Shown here piece by piece: positions 1 through 8,322 of a stretch of 64,000 nt of DNA. Location: the NCBI GenBank assembly GCA_024244705.1, contig JAAEOK010000082.1, forward strand, positions 61,037 to 125,036, given 5' to 3'. Numbering within the stretch: position 1 is the stretch's first letter; every line of letters starts with the position of its first letter. This DNA comes from Alphaproteobacteria bacterium. Its GTDB lineage: Bacteria > Pseudomonadota > Alphaproteobacteria > JAAEOK01. Both the position numbers and the translations under genes were made by a program. The notes beneath the pieces are model-generated. The model did not search any database. It was given only the letters and a program-made list of their open reading frames with translations, and was not told where the DNA came from.

Positions 1-87
1 AAGACCGTCATAGAGGTCCTCATGCATCTGTTGCACGAGTTCGTCGTCGTCCAGCGTGTTCAGGTCAAGTTCTTGTTCATCAGTCAT
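1..87 (-). CDS. N-terminus of probable corrinoid (B12-binding) methyltransferase partner protein, partial
   Basis: These are the first 29 codons of a gene that runs off the left edge. The start is ATG at 85-87, with a GGGGGAG ribosome-binding site about nine bases upstream. The visible peptide is acidic and ends in DDELVQQMHEDLYDGL. From memory, B12-binding proteins that work with MttB-type methyltransferases in Alphaproteobacteria begin with a very similar segment just ahead of their helical cap domain. The identity is therefore an inference from a short match. It is strengthened by the MttB-family gene and the homocysteine methyltransferase lying less than 8 kb away. The cobalamin-binding DxHxxG motif would lie outside the window. 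Confidence 0.5.
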   Translation of the reverse strand, partial: MTDEQELDLNTLDDDELVQQMHEDLYDGL

Positions 88-274
88 GCAAACACACTCC
101 CCCGGCACAATCATGCGGGAATGATGATCTCGACACTCCCGGCATAGGCACTGTTGGCATCCCGCGCTGTCGCGCCGTAGACATGATATCTCCGGAACAC
201 GACATCAACCGCGTCAAAACCCTTTATCAGCAATGAATTGGCGTGGAAATATGAAGATTTCCGCGAACAGACCG

Positions 275-1105
275 CTAGTTCCGGATACCGCGCATCCGCT
301 CGTTGCGACGCCGCAACAACTCGAGGGACGTCAGCAAGGCGATCGATATCGCGACCAGAATGGTCGCCACCGCCAAAATGGTGGGACTGATCTGTTCTCG
401 GATGCCCGACCACATCTGCCGCGGAATCGTGCGTTCCTCGACGCCGCCCAGGAACAGTACGACGACGACCTCGTCGAACGACGTGACAAAGGCGAACAGA
501 GCCCCGGAAATCATCCCCGGCAGCACCAGCGGCATGGTCACCTTGAAGAAGGTACGCGTCGCATTCGACCCCAAATTTGCCGACGCGCGGGTCAGCGAAT
601 GGTCGAATCCGACAAGTGTCGCGGTCACCGTAATGACGACGAACGGCGTGCCAAGGACGGTGTGCGCGATGATCAGGCCGGGCAGGTTGTTGGTCAGCCC
701 AAGCTTCACATAAAAGAAATACATGCCGACGGCGGTAATCACGATCGGCACGATCATCGGTGAAATGAGGAGGCCCATGATCAGGCTCTTATAGGGTAGG
801 TTCGCCTTGCTGAGCCCGAGCGCCGCGATGGTCCCAAGAGTGGTCGCCAATATGGTCGCGAAGAAGGCGATGATGACGCTGTTCTTGACCGCCAGCAGCC
901 ACAATTCGTTGTCCAGGATGTCCTGGTACCAGCGCATGCTGTAGCCAGGAATCGGATAGGTAAAATAGGGCTCGGAATTGAACGACAGCGGAATGATGAC
1001 CAGGATCGGCAAGATCAGGAACAACAGGATCAGGCCGCAAATCACACGGAAACCGTAATACCAAGTCCGGCCAAGCGGTCCGACATAGGGTGGTAGAGCG
1101 GCCAT
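275..1105 (-). CDS. Pot-type ABC transporter permease (PotC-like)
   Basis: A 276-residue inner-membrane permease with about six membrane helices and a type I importer fold. The cytoplasmic coupling loop, ASANLGSNATRTFFKVTMP, lies around residues 175-195 and carries the conserved Gly of the EAA motif, which contacts the ATPase. Length and N-terminal pattern match the PotC/PotI class of polyamine, opine and betaine importers. It is last in an operon of four genes on this strand, starting four bases after the other permease ends. The substrate cannot be read from the sequence. The neighbouring methyltransferase genes suggest a quaternary amine or betaine rather than spermidine. Confidence 0.88.
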   Translation of the reverse strand: MAALPPYVGPLGRTWYYGFRVICGLILLFLILPILVIIPLSFNSEPYFTYPIPGYSMRWYQDILDNELWLLAVKNSVIIAFFATILATTLGTIAALGLSKANLPYKSLIMGLLISPMIVPIVITAVGMYFFYVKLGLTNNLPGLIIAHTVLGTPFVVITVTATLVGFDHSLTRASANLGSNATRTFFKVTMPLVLPGMISGALFAFVTSFDEVVVVLFLGGVEERTIPRQMWSGIREQISPTILAVATILVAISIALLTSLELLRRRNERMRGIRN

Positions 1106-1109
1106 CGTC

Positions 1110-2387
1110 TTATCCCAGTTTCATGTTGTCGATGCCGACGATACGGTTGTAGATCAAGTAGACCGCCAACACGCATCCAAGCAGGATTGCGCCGAGCGCC
1201 GAGGCGAGGCCCCAATTCAACGACCGGTTGGTGTGGTCGGCAATAAAGTAGCTGATCATCTGATCGGTCGGCCCGCCGACCAGCGCCGGCGTGATGTAGT
1301 AACCGAGGGCGAGGATGAAGACGAGAATCCCGCCGGCGCCGATGCCGGGTACCGTCTGCGGGAAGTAAACCCGCCAGAACACGGTCCAATCGGTGCCGCC
1401 GAGCGACTTCGCCGCCCGCACATAGGCCGGCGAGATATTCTTCATCACACTGAAGATCGGCAGGATCATGAACGGCAACAGGATGTGGGTCATCGCCACG
1501 ACGACGCCGAATCGATTGAAGATCAGCTGTATTCGCTCGCTGATGATATGAGTGAACACCAAGACGTCGTTGAGCACACCTTCGGTCTGCAGCACCACGA
1601 CCCATGCCGTGGTCCGGACCAGCAACGAGGTCCAGAACGGGAGCAGCACGAAAATCATCAGCAGGTTGCTCCATTTGAGCGGCAGGTTGGCCAGCAGGAA
1701 TGAGACCGGATAGCCGAGCAGGACACACATCGCCGTGACCAGCGTGCTGATCCACAGCGTGCGGATGAAAACGGTGACATAGATCTTTCGGTTATCCGGA
1801 ACCGAGACGATCCCGCCGAAATCGTCGTAGGACAGGTCGATCGCCGAAAGATAGTGGACCGGCGTAATCTTCGAGCCCAACTGCTTGAACGTCGCCCACA
1901 CCTCGCGGTCGCCCCAATCCTTGTCGATGTCGAGGAAGATCGTCTTCCAATCTTCCTCCTGATAGGGCCCGGCCTGCATTGTCGAGATCTTGCGCGCCGA
2001 CTTGGTGAACAGGCTGCGAATGCCACCGGTCTGGAAGTTGAGCTGGGTGGCGACCCCGCCGACCGTGCGAGCCTTGTAGGCTGCCGCGAGCTCGCCCGCG
2101 AACGCGTCATAGACCTCTTTCGGCGGCGACGGTGCACCGCTGGGATCCCAGTTCTGGAGCGCTTCGACCGTATCCGGGAATGAGTCGACAATTTCCGGAT
2201 TGTCGACGCTGCGGAACAACATGGTCCCGATCGGCAAGAAGAAGAAGACAACGATGAACAGGAAAAGCGGCATGACCAGGCCAAAGGCCTTCAATTTGTT
2301 GCGCCGCTCGGCCTTCGCCAGCTTCGCCTTGAGCGAACTCGCGTCGGCGACCTGATAGGCGGCGCTTTGCATCGTCGTGCTGGTCAT
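1110..2387 (-). CDS. Pot-type ABC transporter permease (PotB-like) with large periplasmic insert
   Basis: A 425-residue permease, well over 100 residues longer than E. coli PotB. One helix lies near residues 35-55. A hydrophilic stretch of about 150 residues (roughly 60-210) follows, rich in Asp, Lys and aromatic residues and predicted to be periplasmic. The usual five-helix permease core then follows, with the EAA-like loop AAKSLGGTDWTVFWRVYFP near residue 330. Long PotB relatives of this type are known in Alphaproteobacteria, but the role of the insert is not. It pairs with the adjacent PotC-like permease. A hairpin upstream separates it from the binding-protein gene. Confidence 0.86.
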   Translation of the reverse strand: MTSTTMQSAAYQVADASSLKAKLAKAERRNKLKAFGLVMPLFLFIVVFFFLPIGTMLFRSVDNPEIVDSFPDTVEALQNWDPSGAPSPPKEVYDAFAGELAAAYKARTVGGVATQLNFQTGGIRSLFTKSARKISTMQAGPYQEEDWKTIFLDIDKDWGDREVWATFKQLGSKITPVHYLSAIDLSYDDFGGIVSVPDNRKIYVTVFIRTLWISTLVTAMCVLLGYPVSFLLANLPLKWSNLLMIFVLLPFWTSLLVRTTAWVVVLQTEGVLNDVLVFTHIISERIQLIFNRFGVVVAMTHILLPFMILPIFSVMKNISPAYVRAAKSLGGTDWTVFWRVYFPQTVPGIGAGGILVFILALGYYITPALVGGPTDQMISYFIADHTNRSLNWGLASALGAILLGCVLAVYLIYNRIVGIDNMKLG

Positions 2388-2481
2388 CGCGATCTTCCTC
2401 GCAAAACTCGCATACTCACCTTCGGCGCCGACATCCGGGATAATTCCGCCAGCGCCCGGTCACGCGCCGAATCGTACTGTC

Positions 2482-2514
2482 AAACGAAAGGGAGGGCGGC
2501 AAAACCGCCCTCCC
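2482..2514 (-). terminator. Hairpin terminator/attenuator between binding-protein and permease genes
   Basis: A perfect 10-bp stem, GGGAGGGCGG/CCGCCCTCCC, encloses a five-base loop (2490-2514). On the minus strand it is followed by a short T-rich run. It lies just after the stop of the binding-protein gene and before the PotB-like gene. Such intra-operon hairpins commonly leave the periplasmic binding protein more abundant than the permeases. The T-run is short, so termination is probably partial and the hairpin may also stabilise the upstream mRNA. Confidence 0.75.
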
Positions 2515-2521
2515 GATCGAA

Positions 2522-3604
2522 CTACTTAGCCAACCAAGTGGCGAAGCGCTCGTTGAGTTCGTCGTTGTTGTCGGCCCAGAACTCGAAGTTGTTCTGCAGC
2601 GCGCTGCGGAAATTATCCGGCGCCGTCGGCAGGTGCGGTTTCACCTTTTTGCCGACCAACGCGAAGGAAGATTTCCGGACCGGACCGTAGGAGATGTAGT
2701 TGGTCTGGTCGGCCAAACGCTGCGAGTCGGTGGAGAACTTGACGAAATCGAGGATCACGTCGAGATTGGGCGCGCCTCTCGGAATCGCCCACAGATCGAT
2801 GTCCCAGACTTGGCCGTCCCAGACCAGCTGGAAATTCTTGCCCTCCTTGAAGACGGCATTGAACAGTCGACCGTTATAGGCCGAGGTCATCGCGACTTCG
2901 CCGTCGGCGAGCATTTGTGGCGGCTGGGCTCCGGCTTCCCACCACACGACACTGTCCTTGATGGTGTCGAGCTTGGCGAAGGCGCGATCGACGCCTTCCT
3001 CGGTTTCCAGGACCTCATAGACCTGATCGGCCGGAACGCCGTCGGCCATCAACGCCCATTCCAAATTGACCCGCGGCGATTTGCGCAGGCCGCGCTTGCC
3101 CGGGAAATTCTCGGTGTCGAAGAAATCAACAAGAGTCTTCGGCGCGGCGTCGCCCTTCATCTTGTCGCCGTCATAGGCGTAAACCGTCGACCATACGATT
3201 TCTCCGACCGCGCAATCGACGAGCGTGTTGGTCAAGAAATCTTGTTCGGCCGGCGTGCCATCGACGCCCGGCGGCAGGATCGAGGCATCGATTTCCTCGA
3301 GCAGACCCTCGTCGCAACCCTTGATGGCGTCAGACAGCTCGACGTCGACCAGCGACCACGTCACGTTGCCGGAATCGACCTGCGCCTTCACCTGGGCCAA
3401 GCCGCCGTTGTAATCCTCGGACAGCAGCTTGACGTCGGGGTTCTCTGCCATATACGGCTTGTGATAGGCCTCGACCTGGCTCGCCGTATAGGCGCCGCCC
3501 CAGGATACGATGGTCAGCGTGGTTTCCGCCGATGCCGCGGTGACCAAGCCAAGGGTGGCTGCACCGGCCACGGCAAACGCCGTACTCTTCAAAACCTGTT
3601 TCAT
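2522..3604 (-). CDS. ABC transporter periplasmic substrate-binding protein (PotD-like)
   Basis: A 360-residue exported binding protein. The start chosen is ATG at 3602-3604, because AGGGAG stands ten bases upstream and a typical signal peptide (Lys near the N-terminus, hydrophobic core, cleavage after TAASA) begins there. An in-frame start ten codons further upstream lacks this support. The mature protein begins ETTLTIVSWGGAYTASQ, typical of the PotD/opine/betaine group of extracellular solute-binding proteins. It delivers substrate to the two permeases encoded downstream and is followed directly by a strong hairpin. The ligand cannot be named; a betaine-like compound is an inference from context. 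Confidence 0.88.
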   Translation of the reverse strand: MKQVLKSTAFAVAGAATLGLVTAASAETTLTIVSWGGAYTASQVEAYHKPYMAENPDVKLLSEDYNGGLAQVKAQVDSGNVTWSLVDVELSDAIKGCDEGLLEEIDASILPPGVDGTPAEQDFLTNTLVDCAVGEIVWSTVYAYDGDKMKGDAAPKTLVDFFDTENFPGKRGLRKSPRVNLEWALMADGVPADQVYEVLETEEGVDRAFAKLDTIKDSVVWWEAGAQPPQMLADGEVAMTSAYNGRLFNAVFKEGKNFQLVWDGQVWDIDLWAIPRGAPNLDVILDFVKFSTDSQRLADQTNYISYGPVRKSSFALVGKKVKPHLPTAPDNFRSALQNNFEFWADNNDELNERFATWLAK

Positions 3605-3700
3605 TGAACGTCTACTCCCTGAGTTTGCCGGCACGGCCGGCCGTTGACGAGTTCACCTTACATTGCATGGCGCTACAGCGAACGCGCTGCGCACATTTGC

Positions 3701-4831
3701 TCACACTCCTCCCTCATACACGTCGAGAGCGCGGCAATCTTCCATCGTCCAGCCGAGATTGACGGTCTCGCCCTCCTTGAGGGATTGATGACCGGCCGCA
3801 TTCGGCACCTTGACGATGATATCGTCATGTCCCAGCAGATTGACGCGGGTGCGGATATGGTCGCCGAGATAAATCAGCTCTTCCACACGAGCGTCGAAAT
3901 TGTTGGGAAACTTTCCGTCCGGCGGGTTCAGTTCAACCCGCTCGGGACGCAGCGACAGCGTCGTCGCCTCGCCATTCTGGCGCACATTGACAACGAGCGC
4001 CTCGACCTCGCCGCCACCCTCGACATCGACCGTGCAACTTTGGCCGTTCATGCTCTTGACCGTACCGAACAGCTTGTTGTTCTCGCCGATGAACTGGGCG
4101 ACGAATGCGTTGTCCGGCGCCTCGTAGAGGGTATCCGGCGGTGCGAGCTGCTGAATGATGCCGTCGTTGAACACCGCAATTCGGTTCGACATGGTCAGCG
4201 CTTCGGATTGGTCGTGGGTAACATAGACCACGGTCACGCCGAGACTCTGGTGGATGTGCTTGATCTCGTACTGCATGTGTTCGCGCAAGTTCTTGTCGAG
4301 CGCGCCCAGCGGTTCGTCCATCAGCACCAATTCGGGCTCGAACACCAGCGCACGGGCTAGCGCCACCCGCTGCTGCTGGCCGCCCGACAGCTGTGCCGGC
4401 CGGCGGCTGCCGAATTCACCGAGCTGAACCATGTCGAGCGCCCGGTTGACCTTTGTTTCGACGTCGGCCTTGCTCAGTTTCCGAACTTCGAGCGGAAAGG
4501 CGAGGTTCTCGGCCACGGTCATATGCGGAAACAGCGCATAGTTCTGGAACACCATGCCGATATTGCGCTTGTGCGGCGAGACATTGTTGATCGGCTTGCC
4601 GTTCAACACGATTTCGCCGTGGGTCGCGGTTTCGAACCCGGCCAGCATCATCAGGCACGTCGTCTTACCCGAACCCGATGGCCCAAGCATGGTGACGAAC
4701 TCGCCGGCGGCGATGTCGAGATTGAGGTTCTTGACGACAAGGATCTCGCCGTCATAGCTCTTCTGTACGTCGACGAAGCGGACATAGGCCTCGTTGCTGC
4801 CGCCGCCGCCATCAGTCATTTGCTCAGCCAT
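3701..4831 (-). CDS. ABC transporter ATP-binding protein (PotA-like)
   Basis: A 376-residue ATPase, the first gene of the importer operon. It has Walker A GPSGSGKTT (about residue 52), a Q-loop FQNYALFPHMT, the signature LSGGQQQR, Walker B LVLMDEP and the switch His in THDQSEA. A C-terminal TOBE-like regulatory domain follows (about 245-370). The length equals that of PotA-class proteins. The first ATG has a GGAAGAGG site ten bases upstream; a second ATG four codons later is possible. The operon order is ATPase, binding protein, permease, permease. A 14-bp palindrome lies 75 bases upstream of the start and may be an operator. Confidence 0.92.
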   Translation of the reverse strand: MAEQMTDGGGGSNEAYVRFVDVQKSYDGEILVVKNLNLDIAAGEFVTMLGPSGSGKTTCLMMLAGFETATHGEIVLNGKPINNVSPHKRNIGMVFQNYALFPHMTVAENLAFPLEVRKLSKADVETKVNRALDMVQLGEFGSRRPAQLSGGQQQRVALARALVFEPELVLMDEPLGALDKNLREHMQYEIKHIHQSLGVTVVYVTHDQSEALTMSNRIAVFNDGIIQQLAPPDTLYEAPDNAFVAQFIGENNKLFGTVKSMNGQSCTVDVEGGGEVEALVVNVRQNGEATTLSLRPERVELNPPDGKFPNNFDARVEELIYLGDHIRTRVNLLGHDDIIVKVPNAAGHQSLKEGETVNLGWTMEDCRALDVYEGGV

Positions 4832-4905
4832 CGACGTTCACCACCTCTTCCTTTCGGCATAGATCATGCAACTCTTTGCGTTCCATCATTGCGGGCCTAC
4901 AGGCG

Positions 4906-4919
4906 CGTATTCAAATACG
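4906..4919. promoter_or_regulatory. Candidate operator palindrome upstream of the PotA-like gene
   Basis: CGTATT-CA-AATACG is a perfect 6-bp inverted repeat with a 2-bp centre, lying 75 bases upstream of the ATPase start. It is AT-rich in a GC-rich surround. Position and symmetry suit a dimeric repressor or activator, but no regulator gene lies next to it and there is only one copy, so this is tentative. Confidence 0.35.
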
Positions 4920-5252
4920 ATTCCTGTCGCATGGTCCGCACATCGACATTGATGATCGCTCCGGCCCCGACAGAGACCGAATCCACGTTGGTGCTCAGGC
5001 ACAGAAAATCTCTCCGTCGCAGATCCCAGCCTGCTTCTCCCTGACCTTATTCCCGTTCATTGCCGCCGATTGCTTGCTTTCTCGGGCAGTCTTCATCGTT
5101 GCCGCTATTATCCACAGTGATCTCGATTCCGCAACAAGACTCACTGTCCGGCTAGCGACGGTCTTTGGTGTCGATGCGACCGTCCGCCCCGCCGAAATCC
5201 CCGAGTCTGTTCGAATTAGCGCCGGTTCGACGACTTGCTCCGATCCCCGGCT

Positions 5253-5463
5253 CCAGGCGCGCAGTCTTATATTTTCCCGATCCCGCGGCGATTCGGCGAT
5301 GACCGTCGCCCGCCGGCGATCGCCGAGAATTTCGATTTCCAACTCCGTGCCAAGTTCCGACAGCGCCGGACGGACCATACCGAGGGCCAGGCTTTTTCCG
5401 TCCGCCACCTGTAATTACCTCTCCCGCATACCCGACCGGCCGGGCCGAATTGGGGCGGCACAA
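5253..5463 (-). pseudogene. Decayed C-terminal fragment of a GcvT / dimethylglycine dehydrogenase-type protein
   Basis: In one frame (5256-5402) the translation SLALGMVRPALSELGTELE continues through EIEILGDRRRATVIAESP to RLRA. This is the characteristic tail of aminomethyltransferase (GcvT) domains, as in the C-terminal halves of dimethylglycine and sarcosine dehydrogenases. Just upstream, in a different frame, VGYAGEVITGG matches the GEVTSGG segment that normally precedes it. The two pieces are joined by a frameshift with loss of a few codons. The expected stop after RLRA reads as TGG, and an in-frame TAA blocks the reading upstream. No remainder of the gene is visible. The relic fits a former quaternary-amine catabolic gene at this locus. 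Confidence 0.6.
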
Positions 5464-5689
5464 ATCCCGTTGCGTCCCGTGTCTAGCCCTGTAGCCTAAC
5501 GTACCACTAGCATTCGTGCGACTGCCACTAGCGCCAATGCGGCGCCGTGCCCGTCACGGGCACCGCGAGGGCGTGTGGAAATCACAATGAGGCGCGAATG
5601 GACTAGTCATTGGGTGCGCCAGCGGCATAGCTTCTGCTTTCGCAGCAGCCTGTCGTTCGCTGCGGTGCATCGACGAGGAGACTTGGATC

Positions 5690-7225
5690 ATGAGCGAAGC
5701 CGGAGCGCGTCGTCGCGGTGGACGGGATGCCCGGCGGCAAGCGCAGCCAAGCGCATCAAGCCTGCAACGGCCCTTCATAGTGCGCCGTATCCCGTGCTCC
5801 GAGATATTGACCGAGGAAGGTCTCGAGATCATCGAGGCCAATGCCGAGACGATCCTCGAGGAGATCGGTATCGAGTTCCGCGACGACGAGGAATGCCTGC
5901 GGCTGTGGAAGGATGCCGGCGCCGATGTGCAGGACAGCCGCGTACACGTGCCGCGCGGCCTCGCCCGCAAGATCCTCGAAACGGCGCCCCGCGAATTTAC
6001 CCAGCACGCCCGCAATCCGGAACGCAGCGTGAAGATCGGCGGCAACGCTACCGTTTTCGCCCCGGTCTACGGCCCGCCCTTCGTCCGCGACCTCGACAAT
6101 GGACGGCGCTACGGCACGATCGAGGATTTCCGCAATTTCGTGAAGCTCGCCTATCAGGCGCCGGCGATCCATCATTCCGGCGGCACGGTATGCGAGCCGG
6201 TGGATATCCCGGTCAACAAGCGCCACCTTGATATGGTCTATTCGCATATCCGCTACAGCGACAAGCCGTTCATGGGTTCGGTCACCCACCCGGAACGCGC
6301 CACTGACACGGTGACGATGGCCAAGCTCGTCTTCGGCGACGACTTCGTCGATGGGAATTGCGTCGTCCTCAGCCTGATCAACGCCAATTCGCCGATGGTA
6401 TTCGACTCCACCATGCTGGGCGCGCTCAAGAATTACGCCCGCCACAATCAGGCGACCGTGGTCTCGCCTTTTATCCTCGCCGGTGCGATGAGCCCGGTCA
6501 CGGTGTCGGGAACGCTGGCGCAGCTGTTCGCCGAGGCGCTGGCCGGCATGTGCGTGACGCAGATGGTACGACCCGGATCCCCAGTCGTGTTCGGAACCTT
6601 TGCCAGTTCGATCTCGATGCAATCGGGGGCGCCCACCTTTGGCACGCCGGAGCCGGCCCTGGTTCTCTTCGGCGCCGCCCAATTGGCGCGGCGGCTTGGT
6701 GTTCCATTCCGGAGCGGTGGCTCGCTGTGCGGATCCAAGATCGCCGACGCCCAGGCCGCCTATGAAAGCGCGCAAACGCTGTTGCCGACGCTGCTCGGCG
6801 GCGTCAACTTCGTGCTGCACGCCGCCGGCTGGCTCGAGGGCGGGCTGTCCTCCAGCTACGAAAAGTTCGTCATGGACGCCGACCAATTGGGCATGATGCA
6901 GGTCATGGCGGAAGGCATAGACCTATCCGAGAACGGGCAGGCCATGGACGCGATCCGCGAGGTCGGCCCGGGCGCCCACTATCTCGGCTGCGACCACACC
7001 CAGCGCAACTTCAAGACCGCCTTCTACCGCTCGAACATCGCCGACAACAACAGCTTCGAGCAATGGGAAGCCGATGGCGGCCTCGACGCGGCACAACGGG
7101 CGAATGTGGTGTGGAAGCGCTGGCTCGCGGAATATCAGGCGCCGCCGCTCGATCCGGCGATCGACGAGGCGTTGCTGGCGTTCATGAGCGAGAAAAAAGA
7201 TTCGATGCCCGACGCCTTCGCCTGA
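5690..7225 (+). CDS. MttB-family (non-pyrrolysine) corrinoid methyltransferase
   Basis: A 511-residue member of the trimethylamine methyltransferase family. The family's glycine-rich barrel is recognisable, for example SGGTVCEPVDIP near residue 165 and SPFILAGAMSPVTVSGT near 260. The reading frame contains no amber codon, so this is a non-pyrrolysine homologue of the MtgB (glycine betaine) class, not true MttB. Such enzymes move a methyl group from a quaternary amine to the cobalt of a partner corrinoid protein in the cytoplasm. A GAGGAG site lies about nine bases before the ATG. A homocysteine methyltransferase follows 47 bases downstream. The substrate is unknown; glycine betaine, proline betaine and carnitine are the main candidates. 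Confidence 0.9.
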   Translation: MSEAGARRRGGRDARRQAQPSASSLQRPFIVRRIPCSEILTEEGLEIIEANAETILEEIGIEFRDDEECLRLWKDAGADVQDSRVHVPRGLARKILETAPREFTQHARNPERSVKIGGNATVFAPVYGPPFVRDLDNGRRYGTIEDFRNFVKLAYQAPAIHHSGGTVCEPVDIPVNKRHLDMVYSHIRYSDKPFMGSVTHPERATDTVTMAKLVFGDDFVDGNCVVLSLINANSPMVFDSTMLGALKNYARHNQATVVSPFILAGAMSPVTVSGTLAQLFAEALAGMCVTQMVRPGSPVVFGTFASSISMQSGAPTFGTPEPALVLFGAAQLARRLGVPFRSGGSLCGSKIADAQAAYESAQTLLPTLLGGVNFVLHAAGWLEGGLSSSYEKFVMDADQLGMMQVMAEGIDLSENGQAMDAIREVGPGAHYLGCDHTQRNFKTAFYRSNIADNNSFEQWEADGGLDAAQRANVVWKRWLAEYQAPPLDPAIDEALLAFMSEKKDSMPDAFA

Positions 7226-7272
7226 TTGCGGAAACGCCGCCCGTGGGGTAACAACGCCGCCGTCGTCACGGC

Positions 7273-8322
7273 ATGACGGACCAATCTTGGGCTTGGATGA
7301 CCGACCGCATTCGCGACCTCCTCGATGAAAAAGGGCTGCTGCTCGCCGATGGCGCGACGGGCACGAATCTCTTTGCCCGGGGCCTGGTCTCGGGTGAAGC
7401 CCCCGAGCTGTGGAACATCGATCGGCCCGACGAAGTCAAGGCCCTGCACCAAGGCTTCGTCGATGCCGGCTCGGATATCATCCTGACCAACACCTTCGGC
7501 GGCAATCGTCATCGCCTCAAATTGCATGGCGCCGAGGACCGCATGGCGGAGCTGAACGCGGTCGCCGTGACCTTGGCGCGGGCAGTGGCCGACGGGGCCG
7601 GTCGTCCCGTCGTCGTCGCGGGCTCGATGGGCCCGACCGGTGAACTGATCCAACCTCTCGGCGCGCTGTCTCCGGAGGACGCGCGCGACGCCTATGCCGA
7701 GCAGGCGGCCGCGCTCGCCGCCGCCGGCGTGGATGTGCTGTGGATCGAGACCCTGTCGGCAGCCGAGGAGCTTAGCGCCGCCATCACCGGCGCGGCGGTC
7801 GCCGGACTGCCCACCGTCTGCACCATGACCTTCGACAGCGCCGGCCGCACCATGATGGGGCTCTTGCCCAACGCCTATGCCCGGCTCTGCGGCGAGCTTC
7901 AACCGCCGCCATTCGCCTATGGCGCCAATTGCGGGGTCGGGGCGCCCGAGCTGCTGCATACGCTCCTCGGCATGAAGAGTGCCGCCGACGCCGACGACAT
8001 CCTCATCGCCAAAGCCAATTGCGGCATACCGCAATATGTCGACGGTGCCCTGGTCTATAGCGGCACCGTAGAGATCATGGCCGACTATGCCCGCTTGGCG
8101 CGCGATATCGGTGCGCGGATTATCGGCGGCTGTTGCGGCACGACGGCGACCCACGTGCAAGCGATGCGCGCGGCACTCGATCATGGCCCTGCCGGACTGG
8201 TGCCGGACCTGACACAGATTTCCGCTCGCATGGGTACGCCCTGGGCCGGCCTTGCCATAGCGGAAGGCGGAGACAATGCCGCGCCACGGCCGCGACGGCG
8301 TTCCCGCCGCCGGGCAGATTAG
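7273..8322 (+). CDS. Zinc-dependent homocysteine S-methyltransferase (betaine-homocysteine type)
   Basis: A 349-residue enzyme of the homocysteine-binding domain family (Bmt/MetH N-terminal type). It opens with LLADGATGTNLF. The three zinc and thiolate cysteines are present: Cys220 in GANCGVG, and Cys287 and Cys288 in GGCCGTT. It transfers a methyl group to homocysteine to form methionine. Next to an MttB-family enzyme and a probable corrinoid protein, the donor may be methyl-corrinoid or a betaine. The C-terminal 15 residues are strongly basic (Arg-rich). The first ATG is used; a second, nine codons in, is equally plausible because neither has a clear ribosome-binding site. The 3' end overlaps the convergent gene by four bases. 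Confidence 0.9.
   Translation: MTDQSWAWMTDRIRDLLDEKGLLLADGATGTNLFARGLVSGEAPELWNIDRPDEVKALHQGFVDAGSDIILTNTFGGNRHRLKLHGAEDRMAELNAVAVTLARAVADGAGRPVVVAGSMGPTGELIQPLGALSPEDARDAYAEQAAALAAAGVDVLWIETLSAAEELSAAITGAAVAGLPTVCTMTFDSAGRTMMGLLPNAYARLCGELQPPPFAYGANCGVGAPELLHTLLGMKSAADADDILIAKANCGIPQYVDGALVYSGTVEIMADYARLARDIGARIIGGCCGTTATHVQAMRAALDHGPAGLVPDLTQISARMGTPWAGLAIAEGGDNAAPRPRRRSRRRAD

Larger units (their letters stand above)
4832..5689. other. Divergent intergenic region between importer operon and mttB, with gene relic
   Basis: About 860 bases separate the minus-strand importer from the plus-strand methyltransferase. No intact gene is visible. The region holds a palindrome near the importer start (4906-4919), a decayed GcvT-family tail (5253-5463), and about 225 bases before the methyltransferase start. 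That last part must contain the methyltransferase promoter, but I cannot place it with confidence. The remaining 400 bases next to the importer show no recognisable coding remnant. Confidence 0.6.

Noticed and set aside
5690..7225. True pyrrolysine-containing MttB
   Set aside because: The frame is open from start to stop with no internal TAG, and no pyl genes are present.
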